The notes beneath the pieces were generated by a model. It was given only the letters and a program-made list of their open reading frames with translations. It ran no database searches and was not told where the DNA came from. From the NCBI GenBank assembly GCA_036850795.1, contig JAAECO010000007.1, positions 1,595,001 to 1,659,000 on the forward strand: a stretch of DNA of 64,000 bases, in the 5' to 3' direction. Origin of the DNA: Cordyceps javanica. Taxonomy: Eukaryota > Ascomycota > Sordariomycetes > Hypocreales > Cordycipitaceae. Below, one piece after another: positions 10,952 to 21,855 of this stretch; the first letter of the stretch is position 1; the number at the start of each line of letters is the position of its first letter. The translations under genes were made by a program, and so were the position numbers.

Positions 10952-11378
10952 TTGCATAAGTACCGTCTAACGACTTAACACCGAACTCAGTATCCAAAGA
11001 ACGAACTAAAGCAGGATCTAAATCCTCGGAAGGAGTAGGAAGGACCCCTATAGCCTTCTAAAGCTATTCTACTTCCTCCCGTTCCACACGCTCTAGTTCT
11101 TCGACGTTGTCGATACTACGCACGACCACACGCATCATTTTCTCAAACCATAATTTCTTTTATTTTCGAAGGCGAAGGACCTTTTCCTCCGCTTCTTCTA
11201 ACTCGCGCTCTAGCTTAAGATACTAGTTGGCAATGTTTCGCAACTAAGCAGGAGTCACCCCTTGGACATCGCATCGCGATAAGTTCTAACGGATATACTC
11301 AGTATATCGAGAAGAATCCGAAAGAGAAACCTAGCATTGCGTAATACCACGGTTTTCATAGGCAGTACAGGAAGGCAT
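10944..11378 (-). pseudogene. Antisense coiled-coil ORF of the retrotransposon (RIPped)
   Basis: On the strand opposite to gag-pol, an ATG at 11378 opens a frame of 144 codons ending in TAG at 10944. The only interruptions are TAG/TAA codons, six in all, each explained by CAG/CAA (or TGG) to TAR. There is no frameshift. The protein has a short N-terminal part, then a heptad-like stretch rich in Leu, Glu and Lys (LKLERELEEAEEKVLRLRK), then a basic segment and an acidic tail. It is tail-to-tail with pol. Persistence of the frame with RIP-only damage suggests it was coding before RIP. From general knowledge, extra or antisense ORFs next to the 3' LTR occur in some fungal gypsy elements. Its function is unknown and I do not assign a family. 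Confidence 0.7.
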
Positions 11379-11563
11379 TGTCTAGAGGAAAGGACTCGTA
11401 AGGATAGCCGCTAGGAGATCGTTACGACGAAGGGCAGACGCCTAAGAGGCTTTTATTTTCTGCTTAGAAATGCGATTAGCAAGCATGATAACACATAATA
11501 ATAAAAGGAGGAAAAAGCGCCCACCACTTAGCCAGCCTATTTCGATGGCCTTAAGGACAAGAC

Positions 11564-11579
11564 TAAAGGAGGAGGGGCA
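11564..11579 (+). other. Polypurine tract of copy B
   Basis: Purine run AAAGGAGGAGGGG ending a few bases before the 3' LTR at 11583, the expected primer position for plus-strand cDNA synthesis. Confidence 0.7.
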
Positions 11580-11582
11580 TTA

Positions 11583-11989
11583 TGTTACGAACACTACAGC
11601 ACGCGGGGAGCTAGGCCGAACTAACAGGGGTCAGGTAGGATAGCACCCAGGACAAGACATGGAGTCACGTGACCAGGGAAGTGATCGATAGATCACCTAC
11701 CGATCATCACGACCAGTGATCGGTAGATAGTTAGATAATCAGAATAATCACGGTCTACAATAGAGAGATAGATAGGTACTTAAGGAGGAAGTATTTCCAT
11801 AGCTAGGTAGTCTAGATCTCTATTAATTAATCTAAGTAATAGTTCTACTATTAAGAGTTAATCTCTTAACGGACTTATAAGCCTACGATACTACTGTGAA
11901 CTGCTCATTAGCTACCCTATAGCTATTCAACCTAACTCACTTCCTAAGAAACAGACCTATCTATGACTTAGATTTAAGCCACCGTTACA
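11583..11989 (+). repeat. 3' LTR of copy B
   Basis: 407 bp with intact TG...CA ends. Differences from the 5' LTR are all C/T or G/A, for example GGGAGCTAGG against GGGAGCTGGG. Confidence 0.94.
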
Positions 11990-11994
11990 TACGT
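11990..11994. repeat. Target-site duplication, right copy (TACGT)
   Basis: Identical to 5355-5359 on the other side of copy B, showing the element ends are exact. Confidence 0.9.
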
Positions 11995-12231
11995 ATTTGG
12001 CAGCTAGGAAGGACAGTGCAGGTGTTTTTTCATGTATCAGTACATTAGCGCTGGCGCTACACGGCCCTTTTGCCTCTTCGCGAAGCCCAATGCAACCCTC
12101 GGGACTACGTAGTATTACCAGTATGCTTGGCCCTTCCTATAAATAGTCCATCCCTTTATTGCGCTACAAACGAAAACCCATCAGCTACATACACTCGGCG
12201 TCCCTGTACTGCTAATACTTACCATAACATT

Positions 12232-12470
12232 ATGCGCCTCCCAGCTACTCAGGCTCTGATGGCACTGGCCCTAGCGTCTGCCAGATTGGCTTTTAGTGCA
12301 CCCAGTTAAGTCCCTCGAGAATGAGACGCCGTTCCTCGTTGACCTCCGACCTAATGCTGCAAAACAGTCACTCCCGTAAACGCTGTCGCTGGCATGGGGC
12401 AGAACTCGGCGTACTCGACATTTTCTTAGGACGGCTGGTCCTGAACTGGCGCGGACCAAGGCATCTCTTG
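12232..12470 (+). pseudogene. Possible remnant of a secreted-protein gene
   Basis: The ATG at 12232 opens a signal-peptide-like stretch (MRLPATQALMALALASARLA) that stops after 25 codons. In a shifted frame, an open stretch follows directly (SLENETPFLVDLRPNAAKQ), and after another shift a third (GMGQNSAYSTFS) broken by TAG and TGA. Taken together they look like one decayed secreted protein, but I recognise no family and an undetected intron could be involved. Confidence 0.3.
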
Positions 12471-13161
12471 ACCAATCACGGTTAGACTAGTTAATGAATA
12501 CTAAGAAGACGGGATAGAGGCTGGGTACATTAGATGAAAGGCAACTGATACGGTGTTCGGCGTTAGACAATCTGGACGCTGCTTAGTGGTTAGCCGGGCT
12601 CATTTCTGTTTGTGTCTTCTTAGAAGTTTAGGGTTGATGACTGGGCAGGCTAGGGTGTCTTGTGCATTTTGCACCCTCGAGATTGGTGACTACTGAGCTC
12701 GGCAACTCTCGGGAAGACGGACGAGCTAGCGGTGATGCATGTATTATTAAATAAAATGCGGGAAAATGGAGACGAGTAGCACCGGACCAGGCCTTCCTAG
12801 TGGGATCAGCCTACCAACGAGGCTCCAGCTACCCTGCCATTTGCCTGTCGCCGTGGCCACAACAACCTGGCAAGATCACTGCGGGGGAACTAATTTAGAT
12901 TGCTAAAACTGTTCCGCCAACTAACAGGCGACTAGTCACCACATAAAACCTGGAGCAACCGATTCCCTCCCTGGGTCGGTTAATGCACGTCTCTGCCTTT
13001 TCAAGCTTTGTATGATCGCATACTCGAACTGACGAAGGGGTCTACTGACTGCTCCAACTCTTGCTTAGAAGGCAAGGGTCGTCTACGTTTGTTATTTCTT
13101 TACCAGTGTCCATCAGGTGTCCGCCTCAAATCCGTGGGCAGCCCTCGGTCGCGTCGCTGCC
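12471..13161. other. Intergenic, upstream of the ABC transporter
   Basis: No open frame of note and no RNA gene seen. It presumably contains the promoter of the transporter starting at 13162. Non-RIPped composition. Confidence 0.5.
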
Positions 13162-16100
13162 ATGGCCACCTACACAGATGAAGCCTTCTGGGCCCCGATC
13201 GGGTCGATCTTCGATTTGACTCTGAAATTTGAAGAAATTATATTCAGCCTCTCTTTCTCATCTGCTGCAATCGTTCTTTCTTTTTTTCTGTTTAGCCATT
13301 ACTGGCAAAAACCTGTCTGCGCTCGCGATGGGGCGCTGTTGGGCGCAAAACTAGTAATATGCCCACCATTCATTACCCACGCATAACTCTCCATTAACGC
13401 ATAGTCTAGGCCACGGCCGGTGTCATTTTTGCCTTCCAGATGGTGACACTGGTCCTTTGGACAGTCGCAACCCACCAGCGGACAAACACAGCAACCCCTG
13501 CCGCGTCGGTAGAGCTATTCGCTGCCGCATGCTTGGCGGGCGTCGTTTACGCGGAGCACAGACACTCGACTCGCTCTTCCGCATTCACTGCCATCTACCT
13601 ATTACTTAGCCTGGCCTTCGAAATAGTCAAGGCCCGCTCATTCTTCTTGCGCTCAGGATTGACCGCACTTGGTAGAATATCGGTAGCAACTGCTGGAATG
13701 AGGCTGCTCCTTGCCGCTCTGCAAGAAATATCGAAAAAGTCACTGCTCATCGATGACTCTTTGCGCCAAAACTGCGGGTTGGAGACTACCAGCGGTTTCT
13801 TTAGTAGAATGCTCTTTCTCTTCTTGAGACCGGTTTTTGCCACGGGGTTTCGAGCAGAACTTTTAATGCGCCACTTGACTGGACTAGATCCTGAGCTTTC
13901 TTCAAAAGTACTTTACCAGAAATTGGAGCCATATTGGCAACCACATCGAATGAATCCTTCCTCAAACGAGCTTCTCAACGCATGTTTCAAAGCCTGGAAA
14001 GGCTGCGTGGCCGGACTGGTCTTCTCTCGGCTTGCTGTTACAGCCTTTAATTTCTCGCAGCCATTTGTCCTTCGTCGCGTCATTGACCTGGTGGATAAGC
14101 CTAACGAAGGTGAAAATGGCACGAGGCAACGTGGTGTCGTACAGGTAGCTGCTACTTGCATGTTCCTCGGGATTGCACTGTCACACACCACACATGCACA
14201 CCTAATGAATCGTTTTGTAACCCGTTTGCGTGGCGGCCTTGTCGCGCTGATCATCCACAAAGAGCACACTATTACAGAAACAGAAGCGAAGCGTTCAGCA
14301 GCTGTCACACTCATGACCACGGATATTGATGGCATCACTACTGGTATTCCACAATGCCTACAAATACCCATCGGCATCGTGGAGATCGTGCTTGGTATGT
14401 CCGTGCTATCGCGATTCATCGGCGTCTCCGCTTTTGCAGTCTTCGGTCCTCTTGTCGTCAGTACCGTGGCGGCGTACTTCATTTCGCGGCGAATGGCGAC
14501 AAGTCTTTCTGCGTGGAACAAAGGCATCGAGATTCGGGTTGCAAAAACGGCCAAGATTCTACCGCAAATTACGGCGATCAAGATGCTTGGCTTGGGATCG
14601 ACGGTCGGCATCCTTCTCCAGCACCTTCGAGACCAGGAAATCAGGATCTCAAGAAGCCATCGCCGTTTGCAAGCATTAGGCATGGGTCCTATTCTGGTTG
14701 GTGATCTGATGACACCTGTAGTGGTAATTGCAGCAGCTTTATTCGGACCAGCTTTTCATGGTCAGATGTCCGCTGCGGAAGTCTTCCCCGTTCTCACAAT
14801 TGTGTCGATCATCCAAAGACCTCTCCTGGCCGTATTGGAAACGTTCTCAAGATGGGGAAACATGCTTGCATGCTTCTCTCGCATTCAGAAGTTCTTGTCC
14901 CTTCCAGAAAAAAGAAACCCAAGGTCAGCAACAGTCGCAAGATCAGGCTCGTCTAGCACAGAAGGTGCGGAAATCAGCCATGCTCCCAGTGTGGTCCGAT
15001 TCCGACAGGCTGATATCGCCCCGCTTGGAATGGAGGAGCCCTTGCTGCGCAACGTCAATTTTAGCCTGGCGCCAAGTTCTACAACAGGTCTTGTTGGCCT
15101 CACAGGTGGTGGCAAGTCTACTATCGTGCAAGGGATCCTGGGCCAGAGCGCAGTCCTAGGCGGCTCAATTTCGGTCAATACCAGCGAGATTGGATATTGT
15201 GGTGAAAACGTTTGGCTACGAGATACCACAATTCGCGAGAACATCATCGGAGACCTAGAGTTCAACCAAGCCAGATTTACAAAGGTTATTAGAGCATGCT
15301 TTCTCGAAGAAGATCTTCAGTGGCTTCCTGGCGGCGCAGATTATGTTGTTGGCACAAATGGGTTAAATTTGAGTGGGGGTCAACGACAACGTGTCGGAAT
15401 TGCGAGAACTGCATATGCAGAATATCAAATCACGATCCTCGACGATGCGTTCAGTTCTCTCGACCATGAGACAGCTCTTTGTATCCTTCACCAGCTAATT
15501 GGGTGCAATGGAATTTTCCCTCAAGCTGGATGTAGTGTCTTAATAGTCACTCATCTGCCCGGATGTCTGGCTCTGGTTGACCAGCTGCTTGTCCTGGAGG
15601 GACCTAGATGCAATGTTCTGAAGGAGAGACGTGATATTGATAAATATCGTGGGGGGCTCAAAATTGCCCTCGCAACGCTAAATCGCAATATCACTGTAGG
15701 AGAAGAAAGAAGGGAACAGCGCGCACTCCGCATATCTTTGGAAGACACTGCCGCTGCTATGGCATTCAACAATGCCGCACTTCGCCAGCGAGGCGATATA
15801 CGCCTCTACAGCCTATTTATTCGGCCTATTGGGTGGGTAAAAATGGGTTTGTATACTATCTTTACCTCTCTATTTGCTGCCGGAGAAGTCGTGCCCGAGA
15901 TCTATCTTCGAATATGGATTGAGACTAACCCCGATAAGGCTGAATTATTTGTTGGCTATGCGAGTGTTGTTGTAGCTACATGTATTGCCGGTTGTTGGGT
16001 ATACTGGCTGTTATACGCAAAGCTGTCACCCAAATCGTCGAGCCAGTTGCACCAACGGCTTGTCAATACCACTATGAGGGCAACCCTAAGATTCTTGAGT

Positions 16101-17513
16101 ACAACGAAGACGGGAGTACTGTTGAACCAATACAGTCAGGATATGACATTATTGTCGAGGAATCTCCCTGCAGCACTTCTCAGAACTATCCATTGTTGTA
16201 CCAACGCGATAATCCAGAATGGTATTATTCTCGCTGGTGCAAACTACCTGGCCGGTACCCTGCCTGCTATTCTGATCGCCTTGTTCTTCATCCAGCGATA
16301 TTACCTACGTACATCACGGCAAGTACGCCTCCTGGATCTTGAGGCAAAGGCGCCACTGCATACATATCTTGAGGAAACAGCCGCTGGCTTAACACATATT
16401 CAAGCCTTCCGATGGCAAGACCAAAACATTCAACGTGGAGTTTTTCTCTTAGAAGAATCTCAAAAGCCCTTCTACGTCTTCTTAGCTGTTCAGCAGTGGC
16501 TGAGCATGGTTCTTGGTCTTTTAGCCGCTGCTCTAGGCACATCCCTTGTGGCATTAGCCCTTTTCATAGACCAGAGTTCCTCCTCGTCTGCTATTGGTCT
16601 TTCTTTTATGGGACTGATTTATCTGAATGTTGCTCTTCACAATACCTTAGTGGCGTGGACGGAGCTCGAAACATCGTCGGGAGCCTTGGCAAGGCTGTCG
16701 CTTTTTGAGGCAGGAACGCCGCAAGAAGCCCGACGAATTAGCGGGGAGTTGCCTAAAAATTGGCCGTCACAAGGTCAAGTTGAAATGAAAAATGTTTCTG
16801 CCAACTATACACCTGATAAGGATGATTCTCAGCCTGCACTCCGAGGTGTGTCATTCTTCATTTCGCCAGGTCGGCGAATCGGTATTATGGGTCGCAGCGG
16901 CAGTGGTAAAAGCTCTGTCTTTCTAACGATGCTGGGATTTGTCTCCTATGAGGGAGAAATTGAGATCGATGGTATCAACATTGCGTCCATTCCTGTGGAG
17001 GTCTTACGATCGCGCATTATCACAATCACTCAGGACCAAGTACAGTTCGATGCCAATATTCGAACCAATCTGTTGCCATTCACAATGAATGATAAGACTT
17101 CAAAAATGGACGAGAAAGCAATAAAGCGGGACATCGACCTTGAACAGCTGCTGAAAAGTCTTCATATCTGGATACCACTCGCTAAGAAAGGGGGCCTTGA
17201 CGCAATGCTTGAGGGGGTCAGCTACTCGAAAGGCCAGATGCAGCTCCTTTGTATTGCTCGAGCTATTCTACGACAGCGGGAGACTGGGAGTCGACTGGTT
17301 TTGGTAGATGAGGGCACAAGCAGTGTTGACGTGCACACTGAGAAGATCGTGAACAGGGTGATGAATGAGAACTTTGTGGGATGTACTGTCTTAACGATTG
17401 CGCACAGAGCGACGGCCATGGCAAATTCTGATGGACTCATTCGGCTAGACCGGGGAGCTACGGTGAATCCTAACAGAGACTCGGATTCTGAGTCTGAGGA
17501 AGAAGCATATTGA
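13162..17513 (+). CDS. ABCC-family (MRP-type) full-length ABC transporter
   Basis: Two exons, 13162-13353 and 13440-17513, with an 86-bp phase-0 intron (GTAATA...TTCCAG), giving 1421 residues. The first ATG lies in a good context (GCCATGG). Exon 1 supplies the start of an extra N-terminal membrane domain (TMD0), typical of ABCC proteins. The order is TMD0-TMD1-NBD1-TMD2-NBD2. NBD1 has Walker A GLTGGGKST (about residue 617), signature LSGGQ (about 707) and Walker B ending LDD, i.e. Asp in place of the catalytic Glu, as is normal for ABCC NBD1. NBD2 has GRSGSGKSS (about 1215), a degenerate signature YSKGQ (about 1326), VDEG (about 1353) and IAHR. It should export organic anions, conjugates or toxic metabolites across the plasma or vacuolar membrane; the substrate cannot be read. 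It is intact despite lying beside RIPped repeats. An acidic-serine tail ends the protein. Confidence 0.93.
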
Positions 17514-18061
17514 CTTCCAGCTACACTGTAATACCCAGCTACATTTAATGAAATTGAATTACCGAAACGGCATCAATTTCAATAGCAGTGCTATCCGCGC
17601 GAACGTAGCCTCAAAACCACAGTGTTTGGACAAATTCCGAGATGTCGCGGGGGGGAACCCGACGACCCGAGTCATTAACCTCAAATCAGATCGTTTTCTG
17701 CACAGCCTAATGCCTGGCATGCAACAGATCGAAAACTCGGCATTTTGTTTAGCTATAGGTCTCCCGCCTCATGGAGGCGACAGTTCGACGATGCCAGCGT
17801 AGCGAGCGACAATGTTTCTATGTAGGCCTTAGCCGTCACTTACACAGCCTTAGATATAGAAGAACCTGTTGTATATTCAACCTTATAATCAAGGAAAAAC
17901 TAAAAATATGTCTAATATCGAGTGACGAAAGTCCGCCAACCTGCCTACCCCTAGTCGACTGACTGTGTGAGCTTGTGGCAGCAGCGGCTATCGTTGGGTG
18001 AACAATAGTCCGCTCTCTTGTCAAGTCCGGCTCGCGGACAATATTCCGCTGATGGCGCTGC
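17514..18061. other. Intergenic, no gene seen
   Basis: Short chance frames only. It contains the presumed 3' end of the transporter gene and balanced composition without RIP. Confidence 0.5.
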
Positions 18062-19035
18062 AATGACGACGAATTGCTGCCTGATTATGATCGAGCCATA
18101 AATTATACACCTGACCTCACGCTGTAGCTTCCGTACTGGGCTGGCCGTTGCTTTCTAATCTCGCCGTCGTCAGCTGTCACATACGAGTCTTGTTGGATTT
18201 GGCGAAGCAATTGCGTCAGCATGTCCGACCGATGGACCCAAACGGCGCAGTTCTGAGCTTTGCATACGGGGCCTCTCCGCGTCCACGTGTCGTGCGCTGC
18301 CCTTGCCAATGCTTCGCCCTTGGACGGTGTCCTCGAACGCCTCAACATCTTTTCCAAACAGAAAGTATTTGACGACTAGATTGAGAATGCGGTCAACGCA
18401 TCAGACGCGTCGTCTCACCAGATCGAAGTGCAGCTCTTGCGCAATCTCGCGCATCGCCATATCGTTGTTCGCCGCATTTTCGATGGTAAGGTAACCGACC
18501 TTGTTCTCAATACCAAACGGGCCGCTGAGAACAAAGGCGAGGGCGTTGTCAAGATACTCATTGACACCAGCGAGGTTGATGTGGACGTAAGAGATAACAA
18601 TAGTCGGACGCCGCTATCATAGGCCGCCGCGAATAGAGGCGAGTCCATAGTCAAGATAATCCTTAAAACTAGCAAGGTTAATGTCGATACAAAAGACACA
18701 GAGTATAGTCAGGCGCCGCTATCATAGGCCACTCAGAAGAAAGGCGAGGGCATTATCAAGACACTCATTAACACTAGCGAGGTTAATATAAACATAAGAG
18801 ATAATAATAGTTAGACGCTACTATTATAGGCTACTATAAATAGAGGCGAGTCTATAGTTCAGATAATCCTTAAAACTAGTAAGGTTAATATTAATATAAA
18901 AGACATAGAGTATAATTAGATACTACTATCGTAGGCCGCTAAGAGTAGGTACGAGGCTATAGCTAAGATACTCCTTAAAACTAGTAAGGTTAATATCGAT
19001 ATAAGAGATATAAAGTATAATCTTCTATCTACTAG
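18062..19035 (+). pseudogene. Ankyrin-repeat protein, RIP-eroded C-terminal part
   Basis: One frame can be followed from about 18062 to 19035. The first 450 bases encode non-repeat sequence with a few stops (TAG at about 18125, TGA at about 18254, TAG at about 18377). Then come about five ankyrin units of the form TPLS-x-AAxxxGExIVKxLLxTSxVNV. The conserved Trp after PLS is TAG in four consecutive units (18620, 18725, 18827, 18932), all from TGG. Units alternate in 105 and 102 bases, so a 207-bp dimer is repeated. RIP damage increases rightwards until the last units are mostly A/T. In ascomycetes such arrays often end NACHT/STAND proteins, but no NACHT motif is visible here. Confidence 0.75.
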
Positions 19036-19493
19036 ATACTACTTTCTATATATACTATATTATTACTAATAAACCTAGGCATAGTATGTAGTTAGAATTA
19101 GTAACTACATAGTTTATTCTATTAATCTAGTATAAGTGGTAGCTATCTTAAGAACTTATAGACTCTTACTAGGTGCGAGACTAAAGTTTTACACCCTACC
19201 AGGCCCTTGTTAGGTATCTTTCATTCGTACTATCTCCTTTTTGGCCATACCGCACCCCAACAGACATTCCCTAAAGGGTTAGCGCTATCAGGACATATCC
19301 TAGGATATTAAACATACCTATTATACTTAGTATATACTTATTGCTAAAATAAACTATATATCTGTAATAGTTACTTAGTATTAAGGTTATTTAAAAAAAA
19401 CTAGTGCTCTCTATACTATATACCTTATATATATCTACTTAATATAATCTTTATATATAATATTAATAGTTTATGAAATTTATTTTTTTACTT
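19036..19493. other. AT-rich RIP tract downstream of the ankyrin relic
   Basis: Mostly TATA/TTAT words, with a less damaged patch at about 19140-19310. No reading frame. It ends exactly where the hydrolase stop codon begins, so the RIPped zone reaches the 3' end of an intact gene. Confidence 0.55.
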
Positions 19494-20758
19494 CTAGAAT
19501 CTCCTCATGAAGTCTCTACACTGTAGCCACGCTAATGCTGTAGTTTCACCAGTGGCACCTAGCTCATAGTCCGCAACGCCCTCACCAACATCTAATGTTT
19601 TCACACGGCTAGGCGCCTTATCTATTATCTCGTGCATATCGTCATCCCACTTCTTACGTTCCCCGAGTTCCACCACATTGATACTGTGACGCATGAGCTC
19701 TGCCAGTTCCGCAGCCTGCGCTTGGAAACTATTACCACCACCTTTAAGCTTGCGCTTGGATGGCTTACCGAGGGCAGTTAGCAGCGTCGGGCTCGATTCA
19801 TGCATAAGTAAAGCCTCGGGTAGTTTGAGCGTAGATTTACGCGGTGGGAATACAAGGCGAGACTTGCGTGGCGTCTTGGGCTTGATGGTTACGCTGGTGT
19901 CCTTCGCGATCATACTGTCCATAGCCGCGGCGTCGGCAATAGTCATGGTAAAGGAGCGTGGTACTAGGAGACCAGGTGAATGGAATAACAGACTTGGGCT
20001 GGCAAAAGCGTCAAAAAGGTTGGAAGGCCTGCCAAATAGACTGGGCATGTGCTCCTGCAGAAAGTGCAAGTGAGACCCTTCCTGAGGTTGCTGGCGCGTG
20101 ATAGTCCTACCGCCGCGTGTCGTTGAGCGATTGACACGATGATCAGGGAGAAACATGGTCCAGTTGTATATGCCGTTGTATGCCATGAAGCCTCGGACGC
20201 TAAAGCGCGCATGCGGATGCGATTCCGTCAATGCTAACGAGCTCGCCAGGCTGGCACCGAGGAATGAGCCATATACATAGACACTGCGACGAGCACACTT
20301 GACGGGCGAAAATGCGGCAGATAGCCATGAGAACGCAAATGCAGCATCGTGAACTGGTGTCGGCCATGGCGCATAGGCTAACTTATCGTTGTTCGGTAGG
20401 ACAGAAAACCGCTCTGGTGAGAGCCCGTCCCATCGATAGTGAATGGTAGCCACAGGCAGTCCATGTAAAAACGTAGGCAGTTTGATAGGTGATGCGACCG
20501 TGTTGGCTGGTAGGGAAGGGAAATTGACTATAATAGGCTCATCAGGCCCTAGATTGCTGAAATTGTGCAGGCTAGAATTAAGCATGTCAGCGGCTAGACA
20601 TATCTTGAGGCGACCTGATGTTCTTACTCGACTGTGACATGACCTGATGAGCCACATCGGACATCTACACTTTCAACTGTACGGCCGGTGCTAAAGACGC
20701 GTCGTGAAGATGCACCAAGGTACGAGTTGAGATGGGGCAGCCGCCGCCATCGATGCAT
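19494..20758 (-). CDS. Alpha/beta-hydrolase-fold protein
   Basis: Two exons on the minus strand, 20758-20628 and 20571-19494. They are separated by a 56-bp phase-2 intron (GTAAGA...TTCTAG, with a GCTGAC branch site), giving 402 residues. The join makes a continuous CGSSGHVTVDLHN start to the hydrolase core. Motifs: LPTFLHGLPVATIHYRW (strand and oxyanion region), then YVYGSFLGASLASSLAL in the nucleophile-elbow position, where Ser lies in GSFLGAS rather than a perfect GxSxG. The N-terminus (MHRWRRL...RRVFSTG) is basic and could be a mitochondrial presequence. Substrate unknown; esterase or peptidase-like activity is only a family inference. The start was moved from a longer frame without an ATG to the first ATG at 20758. 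Confidence 0.75.
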
Positions 20759-21123
20759 GGTAGCATTTGCGTTCTTGTGTATAGAACGCGACAATGAAGG
20801 TCGATAGACCTCTCCGGGCTTGACGACAGAGTAACTGCCGGAAGACAAACTACACGCGGTGTATATTATTGTATGGGTTAAACTCCGATTTAGTGGATTC
20901 CTAACTACTTTTTGCTGATGACTGTTCCGAGTCGGGCACTCAGGCTAACGCTTAAGTGCTCTGATTACACTGGAACCACAAAAAAAAAGTCTTTCAGACA
21001 CGTCGAACACGCGAAAAGCCTCTCAGGACATAGCCACCTGGTAACAAAGGTTGGATGCATAATTATCAGTTTTGCATCAGGAGATATTTATCCGACATTC
21101 TGACTTGTGCTATCTATAGTATC
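20759..21123. other. Intergenic between divergent hydrolase and decayed gene
   Basis: No coding sequence recognised. It should hold the promoter of the hydrolase and the former promoter of the pseudogene at 21124. Confidence 0.45.
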
Positions 21124-21855
21124 ATGGATCAAGACGTATTCCATGCAGTCATAAAACTGCCGCCAGAGATTTGTATCCGCATTTATCATCACACTATCTC
21201 ACCGCGCATCGAAGTCGTAACATATTAGGCCGGAAACTAACAGGTTGGGACCATCTACAAAGCATGGATTGCCCCAGTCCCTGTATAGGATGAGCATTTA
21301 GCCGAGGCATCCTATACTACAGAGACAGACCCGTCAGCTAAGGCACACGTACCACAGGAGCCACAGGCAGTAGCGAGACACAAGCTTACCATGTTAGACG
21401 GCTGTAAGAAGGCGCATTCTATCGGGCTATATTAACATATTACCCTGAAGTTTGAAAGTCGCACGTCGTTTGGGTGGGTTAACTACGATGTAGACGTCGT
21501 CTAACTTGATGACGCTGAATAACTGTATGTAAGGTTTCGCAACTGCAGAAGTCCCGTACAAAGGTTACGAATAAGAGCCGATCCCGGCGATAAGTACTGG
21601 TTTTATAAGCAATCTGGTACGCTAAAATCAACATTCAGCCGGCTAAAGGGGTGCTTCGTTATGATGGGCGAGGACACGCGGATTTGGGATTGGAGAGTAT
21701 ATGACTATCGCACGTGGTTCTCCTGCTCGCCTAAAAGTATTCATCTAATAAAACCAGAGGACGGTAAACAGATGATGTAGTAAGAGCTGCTCCAGATGAG
21801 TGATAAAGAAGTGGATGAATGGGTACGCGCAATTAATAGGTTCAGCACACAATGA
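21124..21855 (+). pseudogene. 2EXR-like (F-box-like) protein, nonsense-riddled
   Basis: An ATG at 21124 starts a frame of 243 codons ending in TGA at 21853-21855. It contains eight internal TAG/TAA codons and no frameshift. The start FHAVIKLPPEICIRIYHH resembles the F-x-x-LPxEIRxxIW opening of fungal 2EXR proteins. Later segments (LYVRFRNC, FSRLKGCFVMMGEDTRIW) keep protein-like composition. Each stop is explained by CAR or TGG to TAR. It therefore looks like a gene killed by RIP while its duplicate partner is elsewhere. Function of the family is poorly known. Confidence 0.7.

Larger units (their letters stand above)
5360..11989 (+). mobile_element. Complete RIPped Ty3/gypsy chromovirus-type retrotransposon, copy B
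   Basis: A full-length 6630-bp element: 5' LTR 5360-5766, gag 5826-7613, pol 7562-10951 (protease, RT, RNase H, integrase, chromodomain), an antisense ORF at 10944-11378, a purine-rich tract at about 11564-11579 and 3' LTR 11583-11989. It is flanked by TACGT duplications. Dozens of in-frame stops are almost all TAG or TAA at expected Gln or Trp codons, so it is inactive, yet reading frames are largely unbroken by indels. The two LTRs differ only by transitions at about a dozen sites I could align, which is a RIP signature and makes LTR divergence useless as a simple clock. The order RT-RNase H-integrase-chromodomain is diagnostic of Ty3/gypsy chromoviruses. Confidence 0.95.

Noticed and set aside
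13440..13442. ATG at 13440 as the start of the ABC transporter
   Set aside because: It lies directly after a perfect TTCCAG acceptor. Exon 1 (13162-13353) joins in frame and supplies the missing start of TMD0.
13913..14683. 256-codon minus-strand frame inside the ABC transporter
   Set aside because: Shadow of the transporter coding strand. The plus strand carries clear ABCC motifs.
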